Shown here: in pieces, positions 23,032 to 34,045 of the stretch | Layout of the letters: each line of letters opens with the position of its first letter | How positions within the stretch are numbered: position 1 is the stretch's first letter | From: Ulota crispa | Taxonomy: Eukaryota; Streptophyta; Bryopsida; Orthotrichales; Orthotrichaceae | Length of the DNA: 64,000 bases | NCBI GenBank assembly: GCA_963920765.1 | Contig: OY987250.1 | Span: 16,856,409-16,920,408 of the forward strand | Direction of reading: 5' to 3' | Program-made: the position numbers and the translations under genes | Notes under the pieces: generated by a model | What the model saw: the letters and a program-made list of their open reading frames with translations, nothing else | What the model was told of the DNA's origin: nothing | Databases searched by the model: none

Positions 23032-23471
23032 CGACGAATCTCTTCTCTATCCTCTAGAAAAAGTATCAAAGGCAAGCTCTCTCTAGACCATGCAAGTGAG
23101 AGAACTGAGAGAATGTGGGTCTCTCTCGAGAGAAAGGTCTGGTCTCTCACGACGCCTTCAGTACTGTAGTGTTCTGCTTTTACAGCGTCTCGATTGACAT
23201 GCTCCTTATCCAGGGCATCTTCGGAAGGACAGAGAGTTTGACTGAGTGGCATCGAGCCTTGGGACACGTGAGGCTTGCCCAAGGCCCTCGGCTGCAGTTT
23301 TTTCTCATGTAAGGCTTAATTTAGTAAAGAATGCGCTGAGTAAATCGTATTCGAAACCAGTGAAAAATCTTAGTGTTGAATTTGAAAATTTAGTACTTAT
23401 TGCTGTGTTTTTTCACTATTCTGGCTATTTGTGGCAACCACGGTGGTGGGGAGACCACGGATCGGTTGCTG

Positions 23472-24725
23472 GCTGAGGTGAGCTGACATGCCGTTTTGTG
23501 GGGCCAGGGTAGAAAATTTCAGCTTTTTCACCTGGTCAGAAAATGTAAGATTTTGGATGTTACCATCAAAATATTGAACTTGAAATTTTTGAATTCATAC
23601 TTGCATCCAGAGACTTATATTTAACCTCTAAAGGTCCAAGCCCATTTTTTTGTAAAAATCACTGAAAATTGTCACTTTTGGAGGAATGAGTAGAAAAGTA
23701 GGAAAACTAGTTTGTTTTAGAAATCCAACCATAGGATCATGTTCTAGACTATGGGAAGTACTTGCATAAAAAAATCAACTCAATTTAGATGTAGGGGAGT
23801 GAGATATTGACATCTAAAGTGCAAAAATAAGTTTTTTTCCCTGTTGCCCAAAAATTTCAGAAGCCTTTGACCACTCCTATATCAAAAAAGTTGCTCTACG
23901 CAAAGTTGAGGTTTATTTTTCCCATGTAGGAGACCAAGTTAGGTAAGTGTTAGAGAATTTTCAAATGAATTGGAGGTGTGGATCATAATTTGTAAATATT
24001 GCAGTGCCGTAAGGCCATGAAAATTGCATATACACTAGGCAAAATTGGAGGATTTATGTAAAATTGAGAAATTCAAATTTCTTTTATCCAAACAGTGAAA
24101 ACCAAGGAATCTTAATCTACTCCAACTTGGAAAAAAAAAAGTCAAAAAAAAATTAAGGCTCAAAATTTTACAAGGGGCAAAAGAAATGGAGATTTGGGAA
24201 TCCAATACCTACCCGCAAACTAAAACCTCTTACTCATCAATCAAAATCGTATGATTCAAAACTTTCCACATATACAATAATCAAAAGAATCAATTTCAGG
24301 GTTTTTTAATTAAAAAATACAATTTTTAAAGAAGTTTTTTGGGCTACCCGGACTGCCTGCCCTCCCTTGTTGTTCAAAAGTTCATGCATAACTTCTTCAA
24401 TAATTGTTGAAATGAAGAAAAAATTGGATGTGCACAGACATCTTTGAATTCCCCACCATCCACAAAAATTTTGAAAAAATTATAAAAACTAATTTAGTCA
24501 TAGGTACATGCCCGAGGTCCATTTGTCCCTGAGGAGACACTTGGGCCTTTAGGGATTAATAGAAAACTCAGAATAGGATACCATTTAACAACGCCATCAT
24601 AGGGACAAATTACTGATTTCACCCTGATTTCACCCTGATTTCACCCTGATTTCACCCTGATGGGAAAAAGCTGTGAGATTTTGCCACCCTGGCCACACAA
24701 AACGGCATGTCGTGTAACCCCACCC
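23472..24725. mobile_element. Long-TIR MITE with CGGTTGCTG direct flanks, split by a TTAA element
   Basis: The outer ends carry roughly 60-bp TIRs: GACATGCCGTTTTGTGGGGC...CAGCTTTTTC on the left and the complement of CCACACAAAACGGCATGTC on the right. The 10-mer TCGGTTGCTG occurs directly outside both ends (23462-23471 and 24726-24735), fitting a 9-10-bp target duplication. Without the nested insert (23621-24559) the element would be about 315 bp. Four 11-bp TGATTTCACCC units lie inside the right end (about 24613-24660). Confidence 0.8.
23621..24559. mobile_element. TTAA-flanked element nested in the 23472-24725 MITE
   Basis: The left end is TTAACCTCTAAAGGTCC and the right end is GGGCCTTTAGGGATTAA, with TTAA at 23621-23624 and 24556-24559. 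Its interior (AATCCAACCATAGGATCATG, TAGGTACATGCCCGAGGTCC) is homologous to the larger copy at 37522-38987. Confidence 0.85.
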
Positions 24726-24735
24726 TCGGTTGCTG

Positions 24736-26089
24736 ACTTGTCCATGCCGATCATTGAGGAGCAGTGATCCCAATTGTGCTTTTCATGATTGGGGGGTTTC
24801 AAAGCTTGGGGCTCACAAGGTGGTTTTCGCTTGCAAGAGTGACAGTTTTTTTTGCAACTTTTCTTCATGCAAAATCTGGTTCAGTGTTTACAAGAATTTA
24901 CTTTAGAAAATAAAAATTGCAAATCAAGAGGTGCTGAAAAGTGTAAGCTTCAACTCTTCAGCTATTAGAAGACAAAAACCCTACCTTGAAATCATTGGAA
25001 AAAATCACAATTCTTTTGCTGCAAAAACGGGTGAAAACAAAATGTTCAAAGAAAAATAGATTTTGCAAAGATTCCATATAAGGTTTGAAACTGGCTCCTG
25101 TAGGGAGTTTGAAATCCCCCTAATAGACATGATTTCTGAAAACACTGCTAGAAGTTCAGATTTGAGAATGTGGTATCAGTACATTTTTTTTTGTAGTAGT
25201 AAAATAATTCCGATGGAAATGTTGGTACATTTAGTCACGTTTGTGAATTCACTACCGTACTGAGTAAGTAGCATGGGCTCTGGTTCTATTATTGGACCCT
25301 GCATTGATCCCTCCAGTGGGACCAACTTTGTGTACACCAGATTTATTTTTCTATCAAGGGTAAAGTGAAAATCTGCACCTACTTTTTAGTTGGTCAATTT
25401 CATCTCTTTCTCAAAATCCTAAACTGAGGGGCCTACTTTTCCATGCTACATCAGAATTGGAGACTTGTGGAATTAATAAAGCAGTTAGGGAACCGTGCAT
25501 GGAAGTGTGCTAGAAAACAATAGAATTGGTAATTGGAAGTGGTGTTCCTACAACTTTCTTGCAGGAAATACAAATAATATGGATATCTCAATTCAGTCGT
25601 TGGAAAACTCTAATCACCGTGACTAATTTAGATGGAGCATGAAAATTTGCCCCAAACCAAGTTATTTAATTCTAAATAAGAATACAAAATTCCTAAATTC
25701 AATCTTTTGAAAAAATGTTTAAAAAATCATACATATCTCTTACTAGGTGGAAAATTAGAGCTTTTCCATTGTGCCCACAAACACGCATGTGTAGCATACC
25801 AAGCCAAGACAATGGAGAATGGGCTTGGTTTTGTGCACATACGTCAATGTTGGGCTAGGTAGAAAAGCTCAACATTTTTTTACAAACAAAGATAAAAGTA
25901 ACAATTTGTCCCTTATTCTGACGTATATTCTCTTCCGTGGCTCTAGACTGAAACAGAGTCTCCAAACGTGAATGATTCAAAAATTCCCTAATTCAATCTC
26001 TTGATGACAAGTACCTAAACTCTTACACATCCGTGGCTGGTGAATAATCAAAGCTTTTCCACCTTGATCCCACATCAAAGTATGTGCAG
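24736..26089. other. AT-rich intergenic sequence
   Basis: I see no gene, and only short chance ORFs. A phrase near 24930 (GAGGTGCTGAAAAGTGTAAG) resembles repeats at about 14660 and 29930. Confidence 0.4.
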
Positions 26090-26091
26090 TA

Positions 26092-26516
26092 AGGTAGAAG
26101 TACTTTATATGGACACCAGCTCTTTTTGAACCCCTAGAATTCTACCCAAAGGAAACCCTAGTTGCACGCAAATGTGACAAGTGTTTTGCAAGTGTTGTTC
26201 CATATTCAAGTCGCAATGACCATTTTAAGCATTAAAGTGATTTTTCTTAGACTTTCATGCTCACTCATTTGCTCTTCTCCTTGTTTGTTTTCCCACGGTT
26301 CAATGACCAGTTTACAGCAAGTCAAGAGGCCACAATAGGTGTATCTACAACTTTGTATTCAAAAATTCATATTTTATTCATAAAACTTCAAAATAATATA
26401 AAAACATAATTTTTACCCATCTATGCCCATTGACTAACTAGTATTTGATTTCAAAATCTCAGTGCACCTTCCTCCCGAATTGATTTCACAAAAGTGTCCG
26501 TATAAGGTGCTTCTAC
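26092..26516. mobile_element. TA-type AGGTAGAAG MITE, same family as 5521-5937
   Basis: The left end TAAGGTAGAAGTACTTTATA pairs with the right end AAGGTGCTTCTACC. It shares GAATTGATTTCACAAAAGTG with the POC1-proximal copy. Confidence 0.7.
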
Positions 26517-26859
26517 CGAGCTTGGAGAAATGGAGAATGGACCGGCTTGGAAGTTGGAAGAGCTAGATTAGACTGTAGCATCCAGGAACTGGCAGTGGCA
26601 AGTCTGCATGCTCCAAACTGGGCAATTCATATCCTCACAACTCACACGTGTCAGTACCCAATATTAGAAAGAATTTGGGGGCGTTGCAAGGGGATTTGAG
26701 ATATGTTTCCATAAAGTTCCCGTGGCTGCCACGTCGATCAGAATCAGACCGGAGGCATGACCAGGTACACCATTGAAATACATTCAAACTTTTAATAGTA
26801 CATTGGTTTCATCATGTCAGAGATACCACTTTTAACCCCTAAATGCCTGACTGCATGGT

Positions 26860-27619
26860 TTAACCTCTGAGCGCCCATGCCATTTTCACCAAAATCAGGG
26901 TTTTTGGAGAATGATAACTTTGATGCGTCGTATCTCAGTTAATCGGATGATTCACAAAAAAGTGATCATTGAAAATAATGAAACACTTACTTAGAAAATG
27001 ACTTGCAAATTTTGGGAACAATTGACAGTGGGAGATGGGAGATTATAACACTTGATCAAACGACATGTGATGACAAAATCTCAATTTTTGGTAGGTAGTT
27101 GCTACTTAATGATTTTTACAAATTCTATAAGCCCTTGATTCATCTGAAATTTTGTGAGCAGTAAGATTAGATGTGAATGCACACACTTGTAAATGATTGA
27201 AGATTGCACTTCTTATTATGTCAAGTTTTAGGCCTTCAAATCACTATTGCACGGAAAACAATGACCGGCACAATCAGTGATGGTTGCCATAATAAGGGTC
27301 TAGAACATGCTTGAACCCTTGCTAACAACTTTCCTACTACCATAAAGCACACACAAGGAAGCTTGCAAGGGATATTAACCGGTTGCAACTGTAAAACGTT
27401 GCTTGCTACCACGCCTCGTATGGTGTTTCACCCAATCAAATTTCTTGCAACACTTGTACAACATTTGACTTTCCTTGCCATTACTCCATTAGCATGGACA
27501 ACTTGAATGCCTTCATAATTGTAGTTTAAAGCAAGATTGAAAAAGTAGATATGGTTCCTCAAATAAGCATTTCTAATTCCCAGAGACAATATACTGTCTC
27601 TAGGGCACTCGAAGGTTAA
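26860..27619. mobile_element. TTAA-flanked element nested at the left end of 26832-29081
   Basis: The left end TTAACCTCTGAGCGCCC pairs with the right end TAGGGCACTCGAAGGTTAA. TTAA at 26860-26863 and 27616-27619. Confidence 0.65.
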
Positions 27620-27734
27620 TATTTGTTTTTGCCAAGGTAGAGCGACCCGCACATAACATTCAGTAATCTGAAAAGAGGTTGCCTTTCCCTCTCTTCAGGT
27701 TTCATCCACGAGCTTCATTCTGACAAAAAACATA

Positions 27735-27768
<34 letters not shown>

Positions 27769-27950
27769 TTTGACATGGCTAGGCTCCCACATTGACATAT
27801 GTGCACTAAATTGAGCCTCTCTTTCATAAACTTTCCAACAAATTTAGCCAAGTGTCCCCATAGTTAAAAAATGGTGTGGAATATTCCACACCATTCTCTT
27901 GGAGGGAGGGTAGCCTTCAGCCCTTTACTAGTGCTATTGAATGTTATGCA
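27735..27950 (-). mobile_element. SINE-like unit ending in an (ATT)n tail
   Basis: Read on the minus strand it runs GCATAACATTCAATAGC, GGTGTGGAATATTCCACACC, GTGCACATATGTCAATGTGG, CTAGCCATGTCAAAAA, then (TAA)n. The copy at 52588-52775 on the plus strand has the same order but ends in a GAAA simple repeat. A fixed 3' end followed by variable simple repeats, with no TIRs, suggests a retroposon. Confidence 0.55.
27737..27771 (+). repeat. ATT trinucleotide microsatellite
   Basis: About eleven consecutive ATT/TTA units form the tail of the SINE-like copy. Confidence 0.95.
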
Positions 27951-29150
27951 CCCCAGAATGCACAGGTAAGGAAGAATTGGCTAAATTTGGAAAGAATGAG
28001 TGACATGTGAAAGTTCATCCAAAGAACTATTAATATAAGCTATTTTAATTCAAAATTTGGCAAACTAGTTTGTTGCTCAAGGTGGAACCTGGCGATTTCA
28101 TCTAGATTTTCTTGCAAATTTCTTAGTGTACTAGTAGCCATAAGCTTTCAAAGGTAAGATTTAGGCAAAAATTCACCAAGAAATTAAACCGTGCCTGGAG
28201 GTACCCAATTTGGGTGTTCAAGAAACTTTGAGACCTTGGTGAAGGCAAAGATTTTAATTTTAATTTTACTTTTATTTTTGGAGTGCAAGTTGAAGTTAGC
28301 TTCAATATCTAGTTTTAATTTCCTTCAAACCTGATTTCAAATTTTTTTGGTAGAAGCTCAACTGCAAGCATGTTTCTTACGCATCAAAATGTGTGATGAA
28401 TAGAGTCACTAAAGAGCCTATGACAAGTTGTCACATTGGAAAACCGAGCAACAAGTTGAGAATAAAATGAAGATTTTCCTTGGGCACTCCCTTGGGCAGT
28501 GAGAGCCCTTTCAGAGAAATTTCATCATCACCTAACAAAAGCTAAACATGTTTTTGCACTAATTTCACTTGGAATGTTTATTTTTGTATAGATGGGAATT
28601 CATTGACCATTGGAAATTCTTTCATTCAAAACAATATTTGATCATTAATTGGAGCTAAAAATTTTCTTTGTATTAGATGGTAGCTCTTTGACAGTTGCAT
28701 TGCAAGCTTGTTTGTGAAATTGTGGTCATGGATTTAGAAGGGGAGTCATTAGTTTTGAAGTAACAACAATAAGCACTAAATCATCATAAGTAGAGGTTTC
28801 CCAATTTCTACTCAAAAGTTGCCAATTTGCATAACAAGTTTCAAGCAGGCAACTCCAAAAAATATATAATTTTTTTTACTTGTCCACATTCAGTCATAAA
28901 ACATCTCAACATTCACCTAAATTTTTTACAATTTTTTTTTTTGGCTCAAAAGCCTTGAAGTTCAAAATCCTGTGGTTACAATTTGTTTTGATATTTTATA
29001 ATGATCATACAAGGACAATCCAAAAAAATTCAAAATGCCTTCTTGAACTGTGAAAAGTGTCGTCAGGCATATAGGGGTTAATATAGGGTTCCAAACCTTG
29101 AGGACAATATTCTCTGCAAAAATGGAGGCATTCTCAGGCAATTTGAGATA

Positions 29151-29284
29151 AGGTAGACACACCCATACCCAACTCTTTAACAAGGCCTCCCCAATTTTGA
29201 CCATGTGTACCGAGGGTGTACATTTCAAAAACTGAAATGTACACGTCGGCTAAGGGAAGTGGTCGGTTTTGGGTGTGGCTACCT
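29151..29284. mobile_element. Short TA-flanked MITE of the AGGTAG family
   Basis: The left end TAAGGTAGACACACCCATAC pairs with the right end TTTGGGTGTGGCTACCTTA, with TA on each side. The centre contains a hairpin (GTACATTTCA...TGAAATGTAC). Confidence 0.7.
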
Positions 29285-29289
29285 TAAAC

Positions 29290-30455
29290 TCATCTCGCTA
29301 GAAAAACCAAAAAAAATGCACCTAGCAAGCGGTGCAAATTTGCAGGCATGGGTCTTCTTGCATGAGAAAACTAAGAAAAAAATAAAGGAGCATGGGTCCT
29401 CTTGAGTGAGAAAACTTTAAAAGGACAAAAACAAGGGTGGAAATCAGCGTGAAAAATCGAAAAACTTCTAGAGAAAAGGAGCAGACGAAAACCAAATATC
29501 GATGTGGAAGGTGCCAAGTTTTGAAATTCCTTACACTCTTGAAATTACCTTTTGCTTTGCATCTAAGGCACCTTCTAATCCAAAGAACAAAGAACATACC
29601 AAGTCTCCAAAGTGTACTACAGTAGTGCCTCAATACAATGAAGGTATCGGGACAGCATATTCATTTCATGTAAAAAAAACATTTATTGTAACTAAAAGAT
29701 CTTTTGTAGCTTCCCAATTGTCAGGAACAGTTATCTACTTCATCTTAGCCAAGCGTCTTTTCTTATAAAGGTTTACCTTAACGAGACACTACTGTACTAT
29801 TGTTTGAATGATTAGCGGGTTTCAAAACTTGGCAATCTACTCTTTTGGCAAGAGAAAATGGAGTTTCTATCATATTAAAAAGCAATGAAGAACTTAAAAA
29901 AAAATAGAACCAAGCGGGGTGCAAAAAAATGTAAGCATGGACTCTTATGTGAAAGTTTGAGGAAAAGGATAAGAAACTATACTGGAAACCACGTTGAAAA
30001 TTGAATATTAATCTCTTATATAAAGGGACTAACAGAAAAAGAAAAAGAAATTTGTTGGGAATCTATTGAACTTTGAAACCTCGATCCTAATTAGAGAATG
30101 GTGGGAAAGACATAGAAATTGTAAAGGGTAAAGGGAAGATAGGGGATTCTTAATAAAGAGAGGTAACCTTTCATATCCCCATTTTTTTTATGTAGGTGAT
30201 GTTTTTGACACTTGACACTATTTAACTTCCATTTTTACACTTTTTTATGTATCTTAATTGTTTTGAATTTGAATATGGACAAAGATGTGACAACAAAAAT
30301 ATCTTAAAAGACATCCATTTTGAGTTATATTTCCATTATTTCTTGGGATTTTGGAGCATAAGTGTAACAAAAAAAAAAGGAAAAACTTCTTTTGTTTTTG
30401 CACATGCTAGTATATATGCACTCTTTGCTAAACAACCATTTTTTTCTCACGTCCG
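29290..30455. other. AT-rich intergenic sequence with a small tandem duplication
   Basis: A phrase GCATGGGTC.TCTTG(C/A).TGAGAAAAC occurs twice in tandem (about 29346-29415) and in diverged form near 29938. No gene is supported. Confidence 0.4.
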
Positions 30456-30457
30456 AA

Positions 30458-30901
30458 GGGCATCTCCACTAGTCCAGTGGCATACATGCTTGCTGGAAGG
30501 TGTTTGAGCAGGGTCTAGAGGCAGTTTAGCGCGCAGATTTGCTACAATCTCCATCGGTGCAAGCAAGGTCAAGCGTAGCAAGGGGGTCAATGTACTTTTT
30601 GTGGCCTCACTTTGTATTGCTCTACAATTGTATCTGCCAAGTAGCATGTGGGTCCCAACAACAGATTGGATTAAACACCAAGGATTGAGACAATGAATCT
30701 TGGAACTTGCAAAAACCCGAGAAACAAGCTCACTACAAAAAACTAGCCTCTCGAGAGGTCACTGTCCTCGGACGCTCATATGGCAAGCCTAGGTTGAATT
30801 TTGGGCGGGCCGAGCCATTGGTGGAGATCCGCAAGGTGAATTACTCCCCTCCCCCCGACCATGTTGTTTTAGCATGTTGAGTCAATGGGTGGAGATGCTC
30901 T
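30458..30901. mobile_element. MITE with GAGCATCTCCA-type TIRs (hAT-like)
   Basis: The left end GGGCATCTCCACTAGTCCAG pairs with the right end CAATGGGTGGAGATGCTCTA. GAGCATCTCCA termini are common in plant hAT MITEs. The interior is GC-richer than its surroundings. No clear target duplication. Confidence 0.6.
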
Positions 30902-32589
30902 AAGGCTCCACAAAACTGTTAAGGACTGTTTGCAATCTTGACTTGTATTCAAAGTGTGCTCAAGCCTCCATTTGTGGCTAAAATAGCGGCCACAATAAAA
31001 AGATGCTTGTAGTAAGAAACTTTCACACTTTTACTTGTCTTAATGCCAACATGAATCAACATTGAGTTTAATGATGGATAGGAATTGTTTGCTGAATTTT
31101 TGATAATAATTTTGCATCTTGGTGGATGCTCTACTCCCTCATTGCTCAAGGTATTGAAAATAATTCCTCATTGTGCAAGATATAAAAAAGAACAATGCTT
31201 GGGATATGCTTTGTCTTCCAATTTTGTGAATAATCATTATAAGAAACACTTTCCGGATTTCAAAGTACATTCAAGGTTACTTTATACTAGAATTCACTAG
31301 TGTTTTGGAGCCTAAAAAATGTCCAATCCTCACTTATCATTGGTTGAATTTATGAAATTAATTCAAGTCCTTTCCATAAAAAAAACAAGGTCAAGATTTT
31401 CAAATAAACTGCAATGCTCAAAAGGCAAGATTTGATATGGCTCCAAGGCGACACATTCTTAATATACAAAATTACAATTTGTGGTTGTCAAGTTTTATCA
31501 AAATCAGATCAAAACACAATTGTTTGGGTTATTCTAAATTTAGAATTAGTTTTTTTTTGGGATAGTAGCTTATAAGATGGAATTGAAATCTCAAACTTCT
31601 ACTTGATATTCTTTTCCATTGATTTCCTTTCCTCTCCTTTTCTTTTGATTTTTTCAAGTTGTGTAGGAATGGCTCCAACTTTTTGACCTCAAGACCTCTC
31701 AAACACAAAAGAAAAGACCTTAGTGTACTCTTATTTTAATGAGTAAGCTTACTTGAGACCATCCATGAGACCAATGTTTGGGGAAAGTTTTTGACTTCAT
31801 CAACTAAAAGTCCGGCATTTCTCACTTTCAACTGGTTTTTCACTAGATTGCACTAGGTATTTTCTCTTGATATACTGTGCTGTATTATAATTAATTTTTT
31901 TTTGTAAATTTTAGCTAAACTTTAGCTAATAGTTCCAAATTCAACTAGTTGTTTCGCAATTTCAATCAATTGACAATACACTCAATACCAACTCTCTCCA
32001 AACATTATACGAGACCATATGTACTGAAATTTTAGTACAAATGATCCCAATTGTTGATGGCCTCCATTCCTAGAGTGCATTGGCCGTAAGTGCCAAAGGG
32101 GCTTTTTTTGACATTCGATAAGCAGTCTCCCTCTTTCCAGGGAATGAAGCCGGTACAGGCATACAAATTGTGCTACTCATGCTTCTGGGCATGGCTAGGA
32201 CTACTCTTTTGCAAGCATTCAATAATGCTCACTAAGTTCATTCAAATTTTTTTTCTTGTAAAATAGATAAATTGTAACCAACCAAAATTTTGTGTGTTAA
32301 TGAAGTCTATTTTTTATTTTAGAGTAATCGAGAGATTCCTTCTAAATGAAGGTGAAGTTTAAGAATAGTGTTCAAGCATTTTATAAGAAGGTTAGAAGAT
32401 GTCAAAGATGCCATACGTGACTCACTTTTGATGGTTCAAAGTCAAAAAATAAAAGTTAACGTATAAATGCAATGGAGAATTTGATGTATTGGTTGATTTG
32501 TGGTCCTTATAAATTGCAGCAGGAGATCATGCTTAAAGAGCTTGGTTCTAAAGATGTGCTTGACATTGGAACATCTATTGATTACTATG
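30902..32589. other. AT-rich intergenic sequence
   Basis: No supported gene, RNA or repeat was seen here. Confidence 0.4.
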
Positions 32590-33500
32590 GCCTTGTAAAA
32601 TACCCCTCAATAAGTTTATGTTTGGAATGATTTTGTCATGTACTAAACTCTGCAAAAGATAGAGTAAATTTTCATTTTTTTTGTTTTGTTTAATGGTTTT
32701 GTAATTCTTATGTAGTTTAGGCAATCAAGTATATCAAATTTTAGTTCCCAAAAATCAAAAATCCATTTTTGGTGAATTGTTTTGTATTAAATTCATGGTT
32801 TTACATGAAAATTGATTGAAGAAAATTGGTGATGAATTTTTGAGATTTGATTGCATGGATATGTAAGGAACATCCATATGCACCTTTCTTGTTCAAACAA
32901 ATAGCGTTAAGTAACAAAATCATGGTCTACAAAGAAATCAATGTGAAATCAACATGGGGTGTGATAGGACCAAAATTTGTAATATAGATATCTTCATTTT
33001 CTAACTAGCTTTTGGCTAAGTAAACATATTGTCATATTCAAATGTACAAATGTAATCATGGTGTACAAGTCAAACACCAATATACAATTTTCATGAAGAA
33101 ATATCTATATTACAAATTTTGGTCCTATCACACCCCATGTTGATTTCACATTGATTTCTTTGTAGACCATGTTTTTGTTACTTAATGCTATTTGTTTGAA
33201 CAAGAAAGGTGCATATGGATGTTCCTTACATATCCATGCAATCAAATCTCAAAAATTCATCACTAATTTTCTTCAATCAATTTTCATGTAAAACCATGAA
33301 TTTAATACAAAACAATTCACCAAAAATGGATTTTTGATTTTTTGGAACTAAAACCTGATATACTTTATTGGAATTGCATAAGAATTACAAAATCATTGAG
33401 AAAAGAAAAAAATTCAAAATTTACACTATCTTTTACAAAGTTCAGTACATGGCAAAATCATTCCAAACGTAAACTTACTGAGGGGTACTATGTAATGGTC
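32590..33500. mobile_element. Large palindromic foldback element
   Basis: Two arms of roughly 400 bp are near-perfect inverted copies. TACCCCTCAATAAGTTTATG (32611 on) is mirrored at about 33470-33490, and GTGATAGGACCAAAATTTG (about 32960) at 33110-33135. They are separated by a roughly 100-bp loop (33000-33100). Related palindromes occur inside 53244-54366, and a half copy (left arm plus loop) follows at 33693-34045. Confidence 0.9.
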
Positions 33501-33692
33501 TCCAACAAAGATTGTCAGCCCCTCTTTTACCATTTAGAGGTCATAGCATGTAATGACATGAAATTGAGATCAATTGGCCTATTTTTATCTTGCAATGATT
33601 TCTTATATTTCATTCTTACCCCCAATCCCAACCAAGCATACCTAAATTCAACCCTAAAAAACTAGAATCTAAATTTTGACAAATTGTTTTAA

Positions 33693-34045
33693 GTCACAAA
33701 TCATGGTTTGAAATGGTTATACAAGAAAATTGATTGAAAAGCATTGATAATGAATTTTGGAGATTTGATTGCATGGTTATATAGGTAATGTCCATACGCA
33801 CATCCATATGCACATCTACCATGCTAAAAGAAACCCCCTTAAGTAACAAAATTTTGATCTCCAAAAGGTTTAGTGTGACTTGTGGTTTGCTCAAAATTTT
33901 TAGTATATATATTTTTAATTCTTAGTTAGCTTTTCACCAAATAAACACAACAACATGTTCAAAGTTACAATTTAATCACAATTTATGAGCCAAATAACAA
34001 AATCTGATTATCATGAGAAAATATCTAAAATAGAAACATTTTTTT
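33693..34045. mobile_element. Half copy (left arm and loop) of the foldback element
   Basis: TTTGAAATGGTTATACAAGA, GAGATTTGATTGCATGGTTA, CCATATGCACATCTACCATG and CCCCCTTAAGTAACAAAATT follow the order of the left arm at 32765-33000 and of the 53430-53600 arm. The right arm is missing. Confidence 0.75.

Larger units (their letters stand above)
26832..29081. mobile_element. Composite TTAA-flanked element of about 2.25 kb with a nested TTAA element
   Basis: The outer termini are TTAACCCCTAAATGCCTGAC and GTCAGGCATATAGGGGTTAA, a TIR pair of about 20 bp with TTAA at both ends. It contains a second TTAA element (26860-27619) 28 bases in, and a SINE-like unit (27735-27950). No transposase ORF was recognised. 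Confidence 0.75.

Noticed and set aside
22872-23282. 136-codon minus-strand ORF at the FDH 5' end
   Set aside because: It is in a different frame from FDH exon 1 (22995-23031), whose ATG and donor join exon 2 in phase.
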